From Tricholoma matsutake (Eukaryota; Basidiomycota; Agaricomycetes; Agaricales; Tricholomataceae), in assembly GCA_026075535.2 (NCBI GenBank), contig AP026538.1, positions 18,112,337 through 18,176,336 of the forward strand: 64,000 nt of DNA. The letters are read 5' to 3'. Under the pieces are notes generated by a model. It did not search any database and had not been told where the DNA came from. It saw only the letters and a program-made list of their open reading frames with translations. A program made the translations under genes and the position numbers. The first letter of the stretch is position 1; every line of letters starts with the position of its first letter. This document shows, piece after piece, positions 54,211 to 64,000 of this stretch.

Positions 54211-56805
54211 CTATCTATGCCCTCTATTTGCAGCCCAACAAACAACTAGCACCTCTCTTCCAATATTGTAAGTCCCTACTGGGTGCTGAAAGGTTACAAC
54301 ATTGGTAATGATATGAGCAGGTTCATTGATGATATTGGTGTTAGAGGGGATTGCATCAACAATCCAGGTCATAAATCCAGGATAATATTTGAATGGTGCT
54401 TGTCCTTCCTGTTGTTCAGATAGTTGTTGATGTGGGCAGACATTTATGAAGATGTGCACTGTTCCTTCTAGCAGAAGCCTCCAAATTTGTTGAATAAAGC
54501 CTGTATCATGAACTTGAGTTAAAGGATTGTAAAACTGTATGGCACTATTTCTGTTGTGTGATCTTTCACAGCTAAAGGTACATTCATCTCAGTGGATCTC
54601 CATAAGATGCTGGGCTTGTGGAGGAAGAATAATGCCGTTGGATGTATGGGGAAGATCAGAGTAAGCTCAGTAGGGCCTTCCTGTCTGATGAAGGTAATGA
54701 AGCAGCCCATTATACTCTACATCTAGAAGACTAGGTACCTTCTCTAGAATTTCTGCCACTTCTGTAGATTTAAGAGGTACTGGTGGATCATCCACTGAAG
54801 TGTCAACTGGCTCCAGAAAGTCAGACAACTCTTTTATAGCATTGTCGCTGTGTAGTGAAGCATCAATATATGCTCTATGGCTCATTTGGTGGAGCATTGT
54901 AAAATCCAAATCTCCTGCAATTGATATTAGCTACTAGCTTGAAATGAGTGTAATTAAACATACAAAGATGGTGATTAGTATTAATGTTTTGCAACATTCC
55001 ATTCACTCACTCACAAAAACTCACTCAATCAAGCCAAAGAACCCCAATAGTTGAGCAGAGAGCCATTATGCATGGCATAGTGGTGATTTGGCTTGGATGG
55101 ACAATAAGGGAAGAGAGTTTGAATAGCAGTCCAATACTGGACATAATGCTGGGTATGGGCATCAGCATCAGCATTTGAAGTCTTGAATGCAGCAATAATA
55201 TTTGTAGCTGCAACAAGGTTATAGAAGCAGTGAAAGTGTTGGTGGTGAAAATCTGCAGTAGCAACAATGTACTAGAACTCAGGAATGATGAGAGGGAAAA
55301 TGCATGTATAAAGAGAGTGAGATATTCTCTTGCTTTGAGCTTGCCATGACTTGGTTCACCCAGATTAACTGGTGGTCATTGTATCCATGTTGGAAGAGTA
55401 ATGTCATGAATGCAATCCTGTATTGCTTGTAGCTCTGGAGGTGTAAAGCTGAATGGCACTGTATCAGCAGGAATACAGTCACTATCATCACCATCATCTT
55501 CATCATCAGAATTGAGGTCATAGGGAGCTGGATGTGTTTGTGTAGCTGTAGGTGCTGAGGATGATTCAGACAGGCTTGAACCAGCAATAAATGAGGAAGA
55601 TGGTGAGGGAGACATAGGTGGTGTTGTATGTTGCATTGACATCATGATGGCAGCCTCATATTTATCAGTTTCCTGAAAAAGACCTTCCAACTCTTCAGCA
55701 GAGTCTGATACATCCTCTTCAGTCAATTTCTCATCAAGCTCTATTTCTTTAATCTTCTGGCTTTCATCCTCATCTTGTCCAATTCTCCAGAGTGAGTGAA
55801 GATGATGCTGTAAAATACCCTCAAGCCAGTTGTGCATAAAACCTAGAACAACATGTTTGACTGGGTACCAGTATGGCAGACAATGCAATGGAGTCCATCG
55901 TACACCATTTGACATTGCTAGAGCATTTTGGCCAGCTATTATTGTCTGGTTAAGCCATGCCTCTGCTTGTGCTTGCACATGGGCACCATTATGTAGCTCC
56001 CAAGATTGCATATCAAGGTCTTCCAGCTGATATTTGGTACAGAGGCAGAAGGAACAAAACATTATGGCACCATGTGCTAAAAAGCCACTAACCTTCCGAC
56101 TTCCCTCCAGATCAGCAATGACAGGTGCAATTTTTGCTTGCATGGGAATACCATTGGGATGTCTGGATGTTGACACATCTTGACCTGGTGCAATACCATA
56201 CTTGGTAACAGAACTAATAACAGGATCAAGAAGATGGGAAATAGTTGTTGGGTCAGGAAGATGAGGTGGAGGTGTGAGATTCTCAGGTTTATAGCACAGA
56301 TTGAAAGGTAAATTCCAGCAATAAAGCAAAATTGCACCACAAGATACCTTTTTACCTATATGTAATATTATTAGCTGTATTAGTGTATAATTTCTTTCTA
56401 GCAACTTACCAGAAATCTTGTTTGTACCAATCAACATAAATCTCCAAGCAGGGCCACCTTGGATATGTAAATCTTGTGAAGGGAGTCTTCTATGATCTGG
56501 CAAGACAAAAAAAAATGAAGCCAAGAATCAAATGACTGTACTGTATAGCTGACGTGGAACCCATTTTGGGCCATTCCATGTATTCTGAGTTTTCCAGAGA
56601 TTTGTATTGCAGGCATGTGATCTTGGAGATTCCTTCTGCTGACATTTCCAAGGAATTGGATGAGGGAAGAGGGAAAAGCACTGGGGACAGCATTCTGTCC
56701 AGATGATCTCTGGTTCAATGCAGGGAAGCTGATAGGCTGTATGAACATCATGAGGAAGTTTGACATTAGAAAGTTTGACAGCAAATCCTGATGACTGTTC
56801 CACAC
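54211..56805 (-). pseudogene. Tnp2/CACTA-like (CMC) DNA transposase
   Basis: The order of motifs matches Agaricomycete Tnp2-type transposases: ECCPQCFSLFPHP, PRSHACNTNLWKTQNTW, SFDSWLHFFLS, GGPAWRFMLIGTNKI, a 54-base intron (56409-56356, GTAAGT...TATAG), then VSCGAILLYCWNLPFN, GSRKVSGFLAHGAIMFCSFC, LAMSNGVRWTPLHCLPYWYP and KHVVLGFMHNWLEGILQHHL. Next come an acidic Ser-rich insert, LPTWIQ-stop-PPVNLGEPSHGKLKA and NHHYAMHNGSLLNYWGSLA. A C-terminal part (HQQLSEQQEGQAPFKYYPGF, VVTFQHPVGTYNIGREV) ends at 54211. A frameshift near 56500 and several stops (TGA in WIQ-stop-PP fits Arg) show decay, but this is the best-preserved DNA transposase here. Its TIRs were not found. Confidence 0.8.
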
Positions 56806-56815
56806 TTTGACCTAA

Positions 56816-57172
56816 ATTTTTGTCTCTCCTCTGTGGTCTGATTGGGTATGGTCAGGATATGTGGGTGGGTCAGGATCGAGGGGTGCGGTGGAGGAATCGT
56901 TCATGTCCAAGCTTGGACTGTGATCAGGTTCTTTTCGTTCTATACTGCCCTTAGCAGTGGTGTCAAGGAGTCGGTGGTGTCGTCAGAAGGGGAGGGGTCT
57001 GTAGGGTCTGTGCAGTATCAAGGGCAATCACCATAGTTTTACATCTTTGCGGATGCTTGGTAGTTTAACGTCTTTGCGGACGATTGGTTTGCACCTAGTT
57101 GTGCTCAGTGGTCAGGGGTGTCAATGTGTGGGGGTGTCGGCTGGAATGCAGCAGTGTCCCCAGTTCTCCATG
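56816..57172. other. Gap between Tnp2 gene and Gypsy-linked ORF
   Basis: No gene was recognised. CTTTGCGGATGCTTGGTAGT and CTTTGCGGACGATTGGT (57049-57090) are a short tandem duplication. Probably untranslated 3' sequence of the chromodomain Gypsy. Confidence 0.3.
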
Positions 57173-57535
57173 TCATCTGAATAAGAGCTGCCTTGCCAGC
57201 TCAAATCTGCTTTCTTCATCGTAGTGGGTGTTCCACTGAAGGTCATTCCACAGTAGTGGGCCAATTCCCACTAGTGGTCTCCTGCCTGGGGTCAGACCAT
57301 CCTGGTCGATAATGAATTCTTTGGGGAAATAGTTGCCGCCATCTAATTCTTCCTCAAAACACCATTCCTCAAATTGTGCTTTTACCCAGGCCAAATCCAT
57401 CTTTGTGCTCCTCTGTGTATAGAGGCAGCATCTCGGGCAAGTCGAGGATATTCTTTTTATCCAGTCGTCTCTGTTTATCCAGAATGTGATTCCATGTGGG
57501 CATTCCCAGGAGGGTTGCCCTGGCAGTCTGTTCAT
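57173..57535 (-). CDS. Hypothetical 120-residue ORF downstream of chromodomain Gypsy
   Basis: Unbroken frame MNRLPGQPSWECPHGITFWI, NRDDWIKRISSTCPRCCLYT, FPKEFIIDQDGLTPGRRPLV, WNTHYDEESRFELARQLLFR. It has a CPRC motif and acidic/aromatic composition, and no domain that I recognise. It lies on the same strand, 200 bases after the pol stop, so it is likely an accessory ORF or part of the element 3' region. It may not be expressed. Confidence 0.4.
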   Translation of the reverse strand: MNRLPGQPSWECPHGITFWINRDDWIKRISSTCPRCCLYTQRSTKMDLAWVKAQFEEWCFEEELDGGNYFPKEFIIDQDGLTPGRRPLVGIGPLLWNDLQWNTHYDEESRFELARQLLFR

Positions 57536-57734
57536 TCTTGGTGACTGGTCAATGACTCATCATCCAGTCGCCATGTTCTTCTCGTATTCATTCTTTGTCG
57601 TAAGGGGGGGGGGGGGGGGTGGGGGTGAACGTGAAGGGCGTCAATGTTCAGTGGGTCAATCATCGTTTGGGGGGTATCAGGGGTGTCATTTGGCTGGGGT
57701 TCGGTTCAGATGGTGGGGGTTTCTTGGGTTCTCG
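57536..57734. other. 3' flank of chromodomain Gypsy with G-run
   Basis: An uninterrupted run of 18 G lies at 57603-57620 on the plus strand, so C on the coding strand. No gene. Confidence 0.4.
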
Positions 57735-59115
57735 TTAGAGGTGATGTCTCTTCTTATATGCTGTCAGGATTTCAGGGGCATTCTTCAAGTTCGATTTGGG
57801 TTCCCATGTGTTCTCGGATGTCGGGTAGTCAATCCATTTCACGAGGTAATGGCGTGTCTTGCCATGCTTCTTGTGTGCGATGATCGCTTCCACTTCATAT
57901 TTGTTTTCTCCTTCCACAAGGTCAGGTGGTGGAGTCAGGAAGTTTCGCCCATGAGTGTCGTTCTCATGGTATCGCACGAGTAAAGCCGCATGGAATACCA
58001 GGTGGATCTTCCATCTCGGCAGCAGTTTCAATTGGTATGTTGTTCTCGACAAGGCATCTTCAATCATGAAGGGCCCTTCTCGTTTTGGCACCAGTTTTCT
58101 CATTGGGTAGCCAATCTTCAGGTTCTTGGAGTCAAGCCATACTTGTTCTCCAACCTTGAACGGTTCGTATCGCCCTTTTGTTCGGGTGGCCATAGCCTGT
58201 CTGGCCAGTTCATGTGCGGCAAGAGCTTCCCTTCTCACAGTGAGAAGTTCTTGGATTCTCTGTTCGGCAGCCGGCACATTTGTCTTTTCATATGGGGTGG
58301 GGATAGTGTGTGGTTGATATCCCATCATCAAGTAAAATGGCGAGTGTTTTACTGTGGAGTGTGTCTTCTGGTTGTGCATGAATTCTGCTGTTGGGAGATA
58401 ACGTTCCCAATCTCGGGGTTTGTTTGAACAGAACATGTGGAGGTAAACTTCTAGTTCTTGGTTTACTCGCTGCATTTCTCCATCAGTCTAGGGGTGATAG
58501 GCGGTGCTCATAGATAATTTGATTCTGAGCAGTCATCTGAGTTCTCGGAAGAGTTTGGATGCGAATTGAGGGTCTCTGTCTGAGATGATTCTTCTGGGGA
58601 GTCCAAATCTTGTGTATACATGGCACAGGTAGAGGTCCACGGTGCCAAGTGCATTGATCGTCTTTGCACAAGGGATAAAAATTACCTCCTTTGTAAGACC
58701 ATGGTCTACCACAACCATGATTGAGTCAAATCCATTTATTATGGGCAGGTCCATAATAAAATCTGTCGTTACCAGCTCAAATGGTCTGCTGGCATCGGAT
58801 GATATCGGTGTTGGGGGTGGGGTCATTGGGTGGGTGTTGATCTTCATTTGCTGGCACTTTGCGCAGCCTTCGACATACTTCTTGATGAAGTTGGCCATTC
58901 CTGGCCACCAGTAGTCTTGTCGGATCAGTTTGATCGTCTGCCATTGTCCAGGGTGCCCTGTTGTGATGCTATCATGATATTTCTGTATGATCGCTCAGCA
59001 GAGGGTCTCGTCCTGTGGCACGTAGCATCTGTCTTTGAAAAAGAGCAGGCCATCTTCGAATTTCCAGTCCTCCAATGCAGACTTGATTGGGGGGGTTCCA
59101 TTGTTCATCAGGTTC
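57735..59115 (-). pseudogene. Ty3/Gypsy chromovirus pol fragment: integrase and chromodomain
   Basis: Zinc domain: YHDSITTGHPGQWQTIKLIR, QDYWWPGMANFIKKYVEGCA, KCQQMKINTHP. Core: FELVTTDFIMDLPIINGFDS, FGLPRRIISDRDPQFASKLF, STAYHP-stop-TDGEMQRV, and QELEVYLHMFCSNKPRDWER. C-terminal GPFMIEDALSRTTYQLKLLP and a chromodomain near 57905-57745 (YEVEAIIAHKKHGKTRHYLV, KWIDYPTSENTWEPKSNLK). Three or four in-frame stops interrupt it (near 59000, 58530, 58490). The chromodomain directs integration to chromatin marks in chromoviruses. RT and the 5' part are missing; the left join at 59115 is with Copia sequence. Confidence 0.88.
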
Positions 59116-59480
59116 CTGTTTGTGCCAAAGTTCCCAAGGTGTAACCCCCTGGAGCAATCATGTAGTAGTTCTAGCATGTATGTGAACTGCTGTCAAGTAA
59201 AATTTGTCCCACAAATATGTTGGAAAACCAGCATAAAGCTGCATAGTACATGATTTTGCCATGAGCATCTGATGCATTTGTTCAACCTGCTCAATATGAG
59301 CAGACATATGGGGTGCCATGAAATTCTAAGTTGATCCCCAAGATTTGAGCCAAGCTTCCAATTCATGGGATTTCAATTCACCATTGTCCATGATATAGAT
59401 CTCAACCTTCTGACCACTTTCAGATTCTCATGCCAGTTCCCAGGCTTTGAGTCTGGGAAATGTGTCATCTTTATGTTTAA
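59116..59480 (-). pseudogene. Ty1/Copia integrase fragment 2
   Basis: The minus strand reads KDDTFPRLKAWELA, KVEIYIMDNGELKSHELEAW, HIEQVEQMHQMLMAKSCTMQ, LYAGFPTYLWDKFYLTAVHI, HARTTT-stop-LLQGVTPWELW and then runs into Gypsy sequence at about 59115. It is close to the fragment at 29646-30170 but not to the main Copia integrase at 62 kb, so it is a second Copia family. Confidence 0.8.
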
Positions 59481-59485
59481 CACAA

Positions 59486-59880
59486 CAGGCAGGGCAAAAT
59501 TTTCCCAGAGAGAAAATGTGGAGAAAATGTGGAGAAAAGTGTAATTACACTTTTTCATGTAGCAAACAAGTAAAGAAAAACTGGTGAAAATAGATTATTT
59601 TCCCTTTATTTTCTCTGCAATCTGCCTAAGGGAAAATATACCATTTGTGTGGAGAGAAAAAAAGGGGAATCTGAAGTGAAAAGAACTTATTTCCTCTTGA
59701 TTTCCCCCTGATTTTTTCCTAGGAAAAATAGGTATATTTCTTGCAAGAGCAAATCAGAAATCTCTGGAGAATACAAGTTATTTCTTACAAATTTTGGCCT
59801 AGAAAATTGCATGTGGAAAAGTGTAATTTTCTCCTCATGTTTGCCAGATTTTCACCTGGAGAAAAAGAAACTCCTGCCTG
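59486..59880. mobile_element. hAT-like MITE (395 bases)
   Basis: The left end CAGGCAGGGCAAAATTTTCC and the right end, read inward CAGGCAGGAGTTTCTTTTTC, are inverted repeats, and the subterminal zones carry AGTGTAATTACACTTTTTC/GAAAAGTGTAATTTTCTCC copies. The flanks TTATGTTTAACACAA and TTATGTCAACAA are similar but not an exact duplication. It sits between two Copia fragments. Confidence 0.65.
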
Positions 59881-59937
59881 CTTATGTCAACAAGGGAGTT
59901 TGAGAAGAGCATTTTTGGCAGTTGATGAGAGAGACCG

Positions 59938-60833
59938 CTAATCAGAGCGGTGTAGTTTTGAACTGGGCTCGAGAGGAGCAAATACTGGATAAGCATACTT
60001 TTGTCCAAATTGTTCAACAACCTTGTCAATAAGGGCTGTCTGAGAAAGTGTGACAGTGTGTGTGTTGCAGTCCCAAGTAACAGCAATACCCATAATAAAA
60101 TGCACTGTCCCTAATTCAGATATGGTCCACATCTCATGCATTTGATTCTTGAAATGCTCATTTTCCTTTTTGGAATCAACAATGGCAAAAAAATCATCAA
60201 TGTGCACAGCAGTGATAATTATTCCACCATCAGTTTTGCAATAATAGATGCAAGATTCACAAGATAGGCAAGTGAATCAATCCCCAATCTAGCATCTGGG
60301 CATTGAGAGTTTGATTCCAGATATGGCCACTTTGTTTAATGCCATATAAGCCATGCTGGAGTTGCCACACCCAGTCCTCCTTTCCCAGTTCCTCAAAACC
60401 AGTGGGCTGTTGCATATATTGCACTTTGATGTCTGGGAGTAAGCCATAGAGAAAGGCTTTTTTTATATCAATTTGCTGTGCATCCCATCCAAGAGAGGCT
60501 GCAATATGTAAGAGAATGTGCCAAGATTCCATGTGTGCAGTTGGTGAGGTAGTTTTGGTATAGTCCTTCCCATAAATCTGCTCATGACCTCTGAAGATGA
60601 GCCATACTTTCCATCTAACTGTGGTGCCAATTTCATCATGCTTGATGTAGAAGACAGGTTTCCCCTTCTGGATGTGCTTACCCTGAGGGACATCTGAGTG
60701 TGGTATTAATTTGTAGACCCCCATTTCTTTTAGGGACTGCAGCTCATCATGGTAACCCTGTTCCCAGCGTGCAGCATCGGCTGAGTTCTTCACCTCATCC
60801 CATGTTTTCAGCTCATCCTCAAATTGAAGTGAT
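59938..60833 (-). pseudogene. Copia reverse transcriptase (two parts)
   Basis: KNSADAARWEQGYHDELQSL, MGVYKLIPHSDVPQGKHIQK, RWKVWLIFRGHEQIYGKDYT, WDAQQIDIKKAFLYGLLPDI and QQPTGFEELGKEDWVWQLQH, LYGIKQSGHIWNQTLN (60793-60257). After a frameshift comes IDDFFAIVDSKKENEHFKNQ, LGTVHFIMGIAVTWDC (60207-59938). The catalytic Y/FxDD block appears in decayed form as MHIDDFF. The C-terminal RNase H is missing. Confidence 0.85.
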
Positions 60834-61495
60834 CACTACTGGGGCTGACCTGTGCTTCCCACAGAAACACAGCCTTAGAAACTTGTTTTAAGACTTCTGA
60901 TGTGTATATCCTTTGGATATTCTTAATATGTATGTAAAAGAAATGTCAGGGAAATATTTTACATGTATCCAAGCTGTATCTGCAAGGAACATAAAAGGTG
61001 TATTCTACAATGTTTCTTTCAGATCCCTTCTGGAAACATTTTTCATGTTCCCTTTGTGTAAGTTAAGGAAACACTTTTTATGTAATTATGGCTGTATCTG
61101 CAGAAAACACTTGACATATATTTTATTATGTGTTTTCTATGGATACATGCAAAGAACAAAGGGGTTACCATGGTTACACATGTATCCCTAGGAAACACAT
61201 AATAAAATTACATGTTAAATGTTTTCTGCAGATACAGGCATAATTACATAAAAAGTGTTTCTTTAACTTACACAAAGGGAACATGAACAATGTTTCCAGA
61301 AGTGATCTGAAAGAAACATTGTAGAATACACCTTTTATGTTCCTTGCAGATACAGCTTGGATACATGTAAGATATTTCCCTGACATTTCTTTTACATACA
61401 TATTAAGAATATCCAAAGGATATACACATCAGAAGTCTTAAAACAAGTTTCTAAGGCTGTGTTTCTGTGGGAAACACAGGTCAGCCCCAGTAGTG
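60834..61495. mobile_element. CACTA-type fold-back MITE (662 bases) with 3-bp target duplication GAT
   Basis: Two arms of about 300 bases are near-perfect inverted copies starting CACTACTGGGGCTGACCTGT and ending with its complement. GAT flanks it at 60831-60833 and 61496-61498. CACTA termini plus a 3-bp duplication fit the CMC superfamily, the group of the Tnp2-like transposase at 54-57 kb. Because of the symmetry the same short frame (MDILNMYVKEMSGKYFTCIQ) appears on both strands; it is not a gene. It interrupts the Copia pol. Confidence 0.92.
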
Positions 61496-61498
61496 GAT

Positions 61499-62034
61499 TC
61501 CAGATCAAAATTGACCATCTCTGAGATCAGGGCCTGGAGTTGATGCACTTCATCACCTAGATCAAGATTATTGAATAATTGATGAAGATCTTCTATGACA
61601 TCATGATCATGATTGATGGGTATTTGACCTGATCTGGCAGCAACATTGGCTGCTCTACATTCTCACTGTGCCTCTTTGATTTGAGTGGCACTCTCTTGAG
61701 ACTTGTGAATGGCAATTTCCATTCTAGTGATGACAGGACCCCCACTTGGATTTTTCTCTGTTGGAATCGGTACTTGGGTTGATCAGCATACATGGGGCTG
61801 GGGCGGTATTGACTAATGTTCTGCATCATCAGGAGTAAGTGCCAAGGGTTGCACTTGGTCATGAAAGGACTTGTCATCATCATCATCATTCAATGATAGA
61901 GGAGTCAGAAAAGGCTGTGTGCTCCATGCCTTCTCATTTGTATCACCATCGTCCAGCACTGTGGGCACAGGTGGCATGTGGCCATCATGACTTTCCAGGA
62001 ATCTAACGTGATAGGAATTATGAATTTTGTGCAT
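61499..62034 (-). pseudogene. Copia pol linker between integrase and RT
   Basis: MHKIHNSYHVRFLESHDGHM, PLSLNDDDDDKSFHDQVQPL and scattered Pro/Ser/Asp-rich frames, as in the variable linker of Copia pol. Frameshifted; no catalytic motif. Confidence 0.6.
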
Positions 62035-63245
62035 GGTACAATTATAACACCTGTATGACTTAGACCTTGAGTCATACCCAATCAGGACACATTCAATGGA
62101 ACATTCATCTATCTTGGGGTTATCCTTTCTTGGAATAAGGAGGAAAGCTTTGCACCCAATTTCTCATAGATATGAATAGTCAGGTTTCTTGCTGTACCAA
62201 AGCTCCCAAGGAATTGATCCTGCAAGTGAATGAGTAGTGGTGTTGGCATGTAGATGAGATGCAGTGAGATAAAACTCGTCCCAGAGGAACGGGGGTAATC
62301 CTGCATATATACACATTGTATGGGCCTTAGCCATCAATGTTCTATGCATGGCTCTACTTGGCCAATGTGTGCAGAAGTGTGTGGAGCTGTGAAACATTGA
62401 TCCATCTCATGGAATTTAAGCTCACCATTATCAGTGATATAAGTGCTGACTTTGAGACCCATCTTGTTTTCTCAAGCAAGTTCCTAAGCTTGTAACTCAG
62501 AGAAAGAGTCATCTTTGTTATGGAGTGGTATAGTTCCATGGAAAGGAAGTATAGTTGTCTACAATATCCATGACATAAAGATTCCCCATACACAATTTAA
62601 CTGGATGGGATCCAGATAGATTGACCCACACCTTCTCTGGTCTCCTTGTTGCCTTGTGACCTGGCCCCTCTTCATGCTTCTTTGGGACAGGGGTCTTTGA
62701 CTGTTTACCAAGCATGCAAGATTCACATTTGGACAGTCTTGGGATGGATGTAATAGGTGTACCAGTGAGAGTGCCTTTTTTGGCCATATCCCAGATAGAC
62801 TGGTAATTCACATGACCAAGGTGGCGATGCCATGTTTTGAGGTTGGGAGATTTGTGTATGGTAAACATGTGATCAACTGAAGCTGTAATGATGTCAAGTG
62901 TATAAAGCTTATTGGATATGTGCAAACCACAGGCTATGTGAGCTCCAGTATGTTTGTCAGTGACCCAGCATGTATCACTATCAAAATGCACCACATCATT
63001 TGAGTCGTCTGCCAGTGTGCCCACCAAAATCAGTTGGACTACTGAATTTGGAATATAGAGCACATTACATAATGTAATTGATGTGCCTTGGGCTATTCTT
63101 AACTTTATGTCACTGACACCCACAGCAGCTATAGATGAACTGCCAACACCTTTGACAGATCAGGGTGGAATGGGGTGGAGGTTGAGAAAATCAGACTTCT
63201 TAGGCGAGATATGTACCACTGCACCAGAGTCAATAATGAAAGGAA
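62035..63245 (-). pseudogene. Copia protease end, GAG-pre-integrase domain and integrase
   Basis: Active site FIIDSGAVVHISPKKSDFLN (near 63210), VSDIKLRIAQGTSITLCNVL, YIPNSVVQLILVGTL, WHRHLGHVNYQSIWDMAKKG (zinc-binding GAG-pre-integrase), CESCMLGKQSKTPVPKKHEE, GNLYVMDIVDNYTSFPWNY, YITDNGELKFHEMDQCF, THTMCIYAGLPPFLWDEFY-like sequence and STHSLAGSIPWELWYSKKPD. Stops and frameshifts near 63125, 62520, 62480 and 62170. It is the main Copia copy of this end of the window. Confidence 0.85.
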
Positions 63246-64000
63246 AATCATGAGTATTGAGAATCGAGTGGCACATCTGGTTGAGGGGCTCTACAGTGAG
63301 TGTGCTGTCAATGGGGGTAGAGGTATGGTCATTCCAGTTGACTGTGGTAGTGGGCTCCTCCTCAATGATGACCCAACCCTCATACTCATCCATGTCAGTA
63401 GAAGCAGTGGGTATAGGATCAGAAGCTAGGCCTGCAAATTCTGATGTGGGGGAAGGGGTGGTGTCCAAATCCACCATGACAGTAAATGCATGGCCATTGA
63501 TATCCTTGACTGTAATGGGAATCTTGGGAGGATTAGCAGTGAGTGCCTTCTTCTCACATGCTGCTTTACAAGCAGCCTTCAACTCCTCAACGGTCTTCCC
63601 TGCCATACCACCCAGGTTTAATACGATAGGCCTTAGTATCCCCCTTTTTTCCACACACAGTTCTCGCAAATAGGTACATTGGTAGGGCTGCTATTTTTGG
63701 ACTGTGCCATGAGCGCAACATGAGATCTCAAGTCATTGTGATGGTCATTCTCAAGCAAGGACTGCTCATTCTCCAGAAACAAATGAATATCCATGGAACC
63801 ATATGGGGCTGCTTCAGTTGAAGCAGTGATGTCAAGAGAAATAATGGATTGGGCATCCGGGAAATTGTCGCTAAGTGAATGCAGGAGAGCAATGCAACAA
63901 AGGAGGTCAGCCCATGGCAAAAGCCTGCTCAATGAGGGTACATATCTTCTCTGCAGTCCTGGGGAGGGGGACATCCTTTGTGCATTGAACAGATAGTGCC
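63160..64000 (-). pseudogene. Copia gag C-terminus and pre-protease region, running off the window
   Basis: 63974-63633 reads LLPWADLLCCIALLHSLSDN, SLLENDHHNDLRSHVALMAQ and NVPICENC, the last a possible start of a zinc knuckle. 63669-63160 reads NLGGMAGKTVEELKAACKAA and PPKIPITVKDINGHAFTVMV before the protease motif. The element continues beyond 64000, so the 5' LTR is outside the window. Confidence 0.7.

Noticed and set aside
60913..61416. Two near-identical ORFs on opposite strands, as a duplicated gene
   Set aside because: They are the same sequence in the two arms of the fold-back MITE.

Overview
The window is a transposon graveyard from a fungal genome, almost certainly a basidiomycete of the Agaricomycetes. 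The evidence is the mix of element families (Plavaka and Tnp2/CACTA-like transposases, a tyrosine-recombinase retrotransposon with split direct repeats, Ty3/Gypsy, Ty1/Copia and a Tad-like LINE) and short introns of about 50-70 bases with GTAAGT donors and CTAAC branch sites. No rRNA, canonical tRNA gene or CRISPR was seen. Only one gene looks intact and host-like: a 108-residue secreted protein with one intron at 26204-26586 (-). Nearly every other coding sequence is broken, very often by TGA codons at positions where the family has arginine, which is what CGA to TGA deamination at CpG would leave.

Layout. 1-1194: C-terminal Ty3/Gypsy integrase. 1457-2751 (-): a four-exon coiled-coil/zinc-finger pseudogene on the opposite strand. 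3113-6207 (-): Gypsy copy 1. 6218-13405 (+): a second Gypsy lineage split by a solo LTR (7374-7962) and by a 4.5-kb TIR element, element A (8381-12858). 13405-15260: Plavaka transposase remnant. 18140-23775: Ngaro-type element with A1/B1-A2-B2 repeats. 23930-25463: element E. 25.5-29.6 kb: less decayed sequence with the secreted-protein gene. 29.65-30.17 kb: Copia fragment. 30171-33613: element B, carrying a solo LTR and nested element D (31848-32891). 34.27-34.6 kb: fragment resembling fungal DUF6589 proteins. 34607 to about 48014 (+): Gypsy copy 2, split by a fold-back MITE, element F, a solo LTR and a 6.3-kb LINE (41693-47984). 48.0-53.9 kb: a decayed hypothetical gene, a tandem-repeat coding array on the minus strand split by element C (50402-52335), and more hairpin/intron modules. 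54.2-56.8 kb (-): Tnp2-like transposase. 57.7-59.1 kb (-): chromodomain Gypsy. 59.1-64 kb (-): Copia, split by a CACTA-type fold-back MITE and a hAT-like MITE.

Several insertions can be undone on paper. Removing the insert and one target duplication restores the interrupted reading frame or repeat for the solo LTRs at 7374 and 40687, element A, the MITE at 36598 and element C.

The most unusual signal is a set of small modules shared by elements with unrelated ends. One is a roughly 30-base imperfect palindrome around GTGAGCAGTGGCTCAC, found about 20 times. The other is a GGCCCAAATG-type hairpin, found nine times, usually followed at once by an intron-shaped T-rich spacer (GTAAGT ... CTAAC ... 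TAG). In elements A, B and C, tRNA-like Pol III promoter sequences also lie about 240-320 bases inside the terminal repeats and point outwards. All functional statements are read by eye from sequence; no database search was run.
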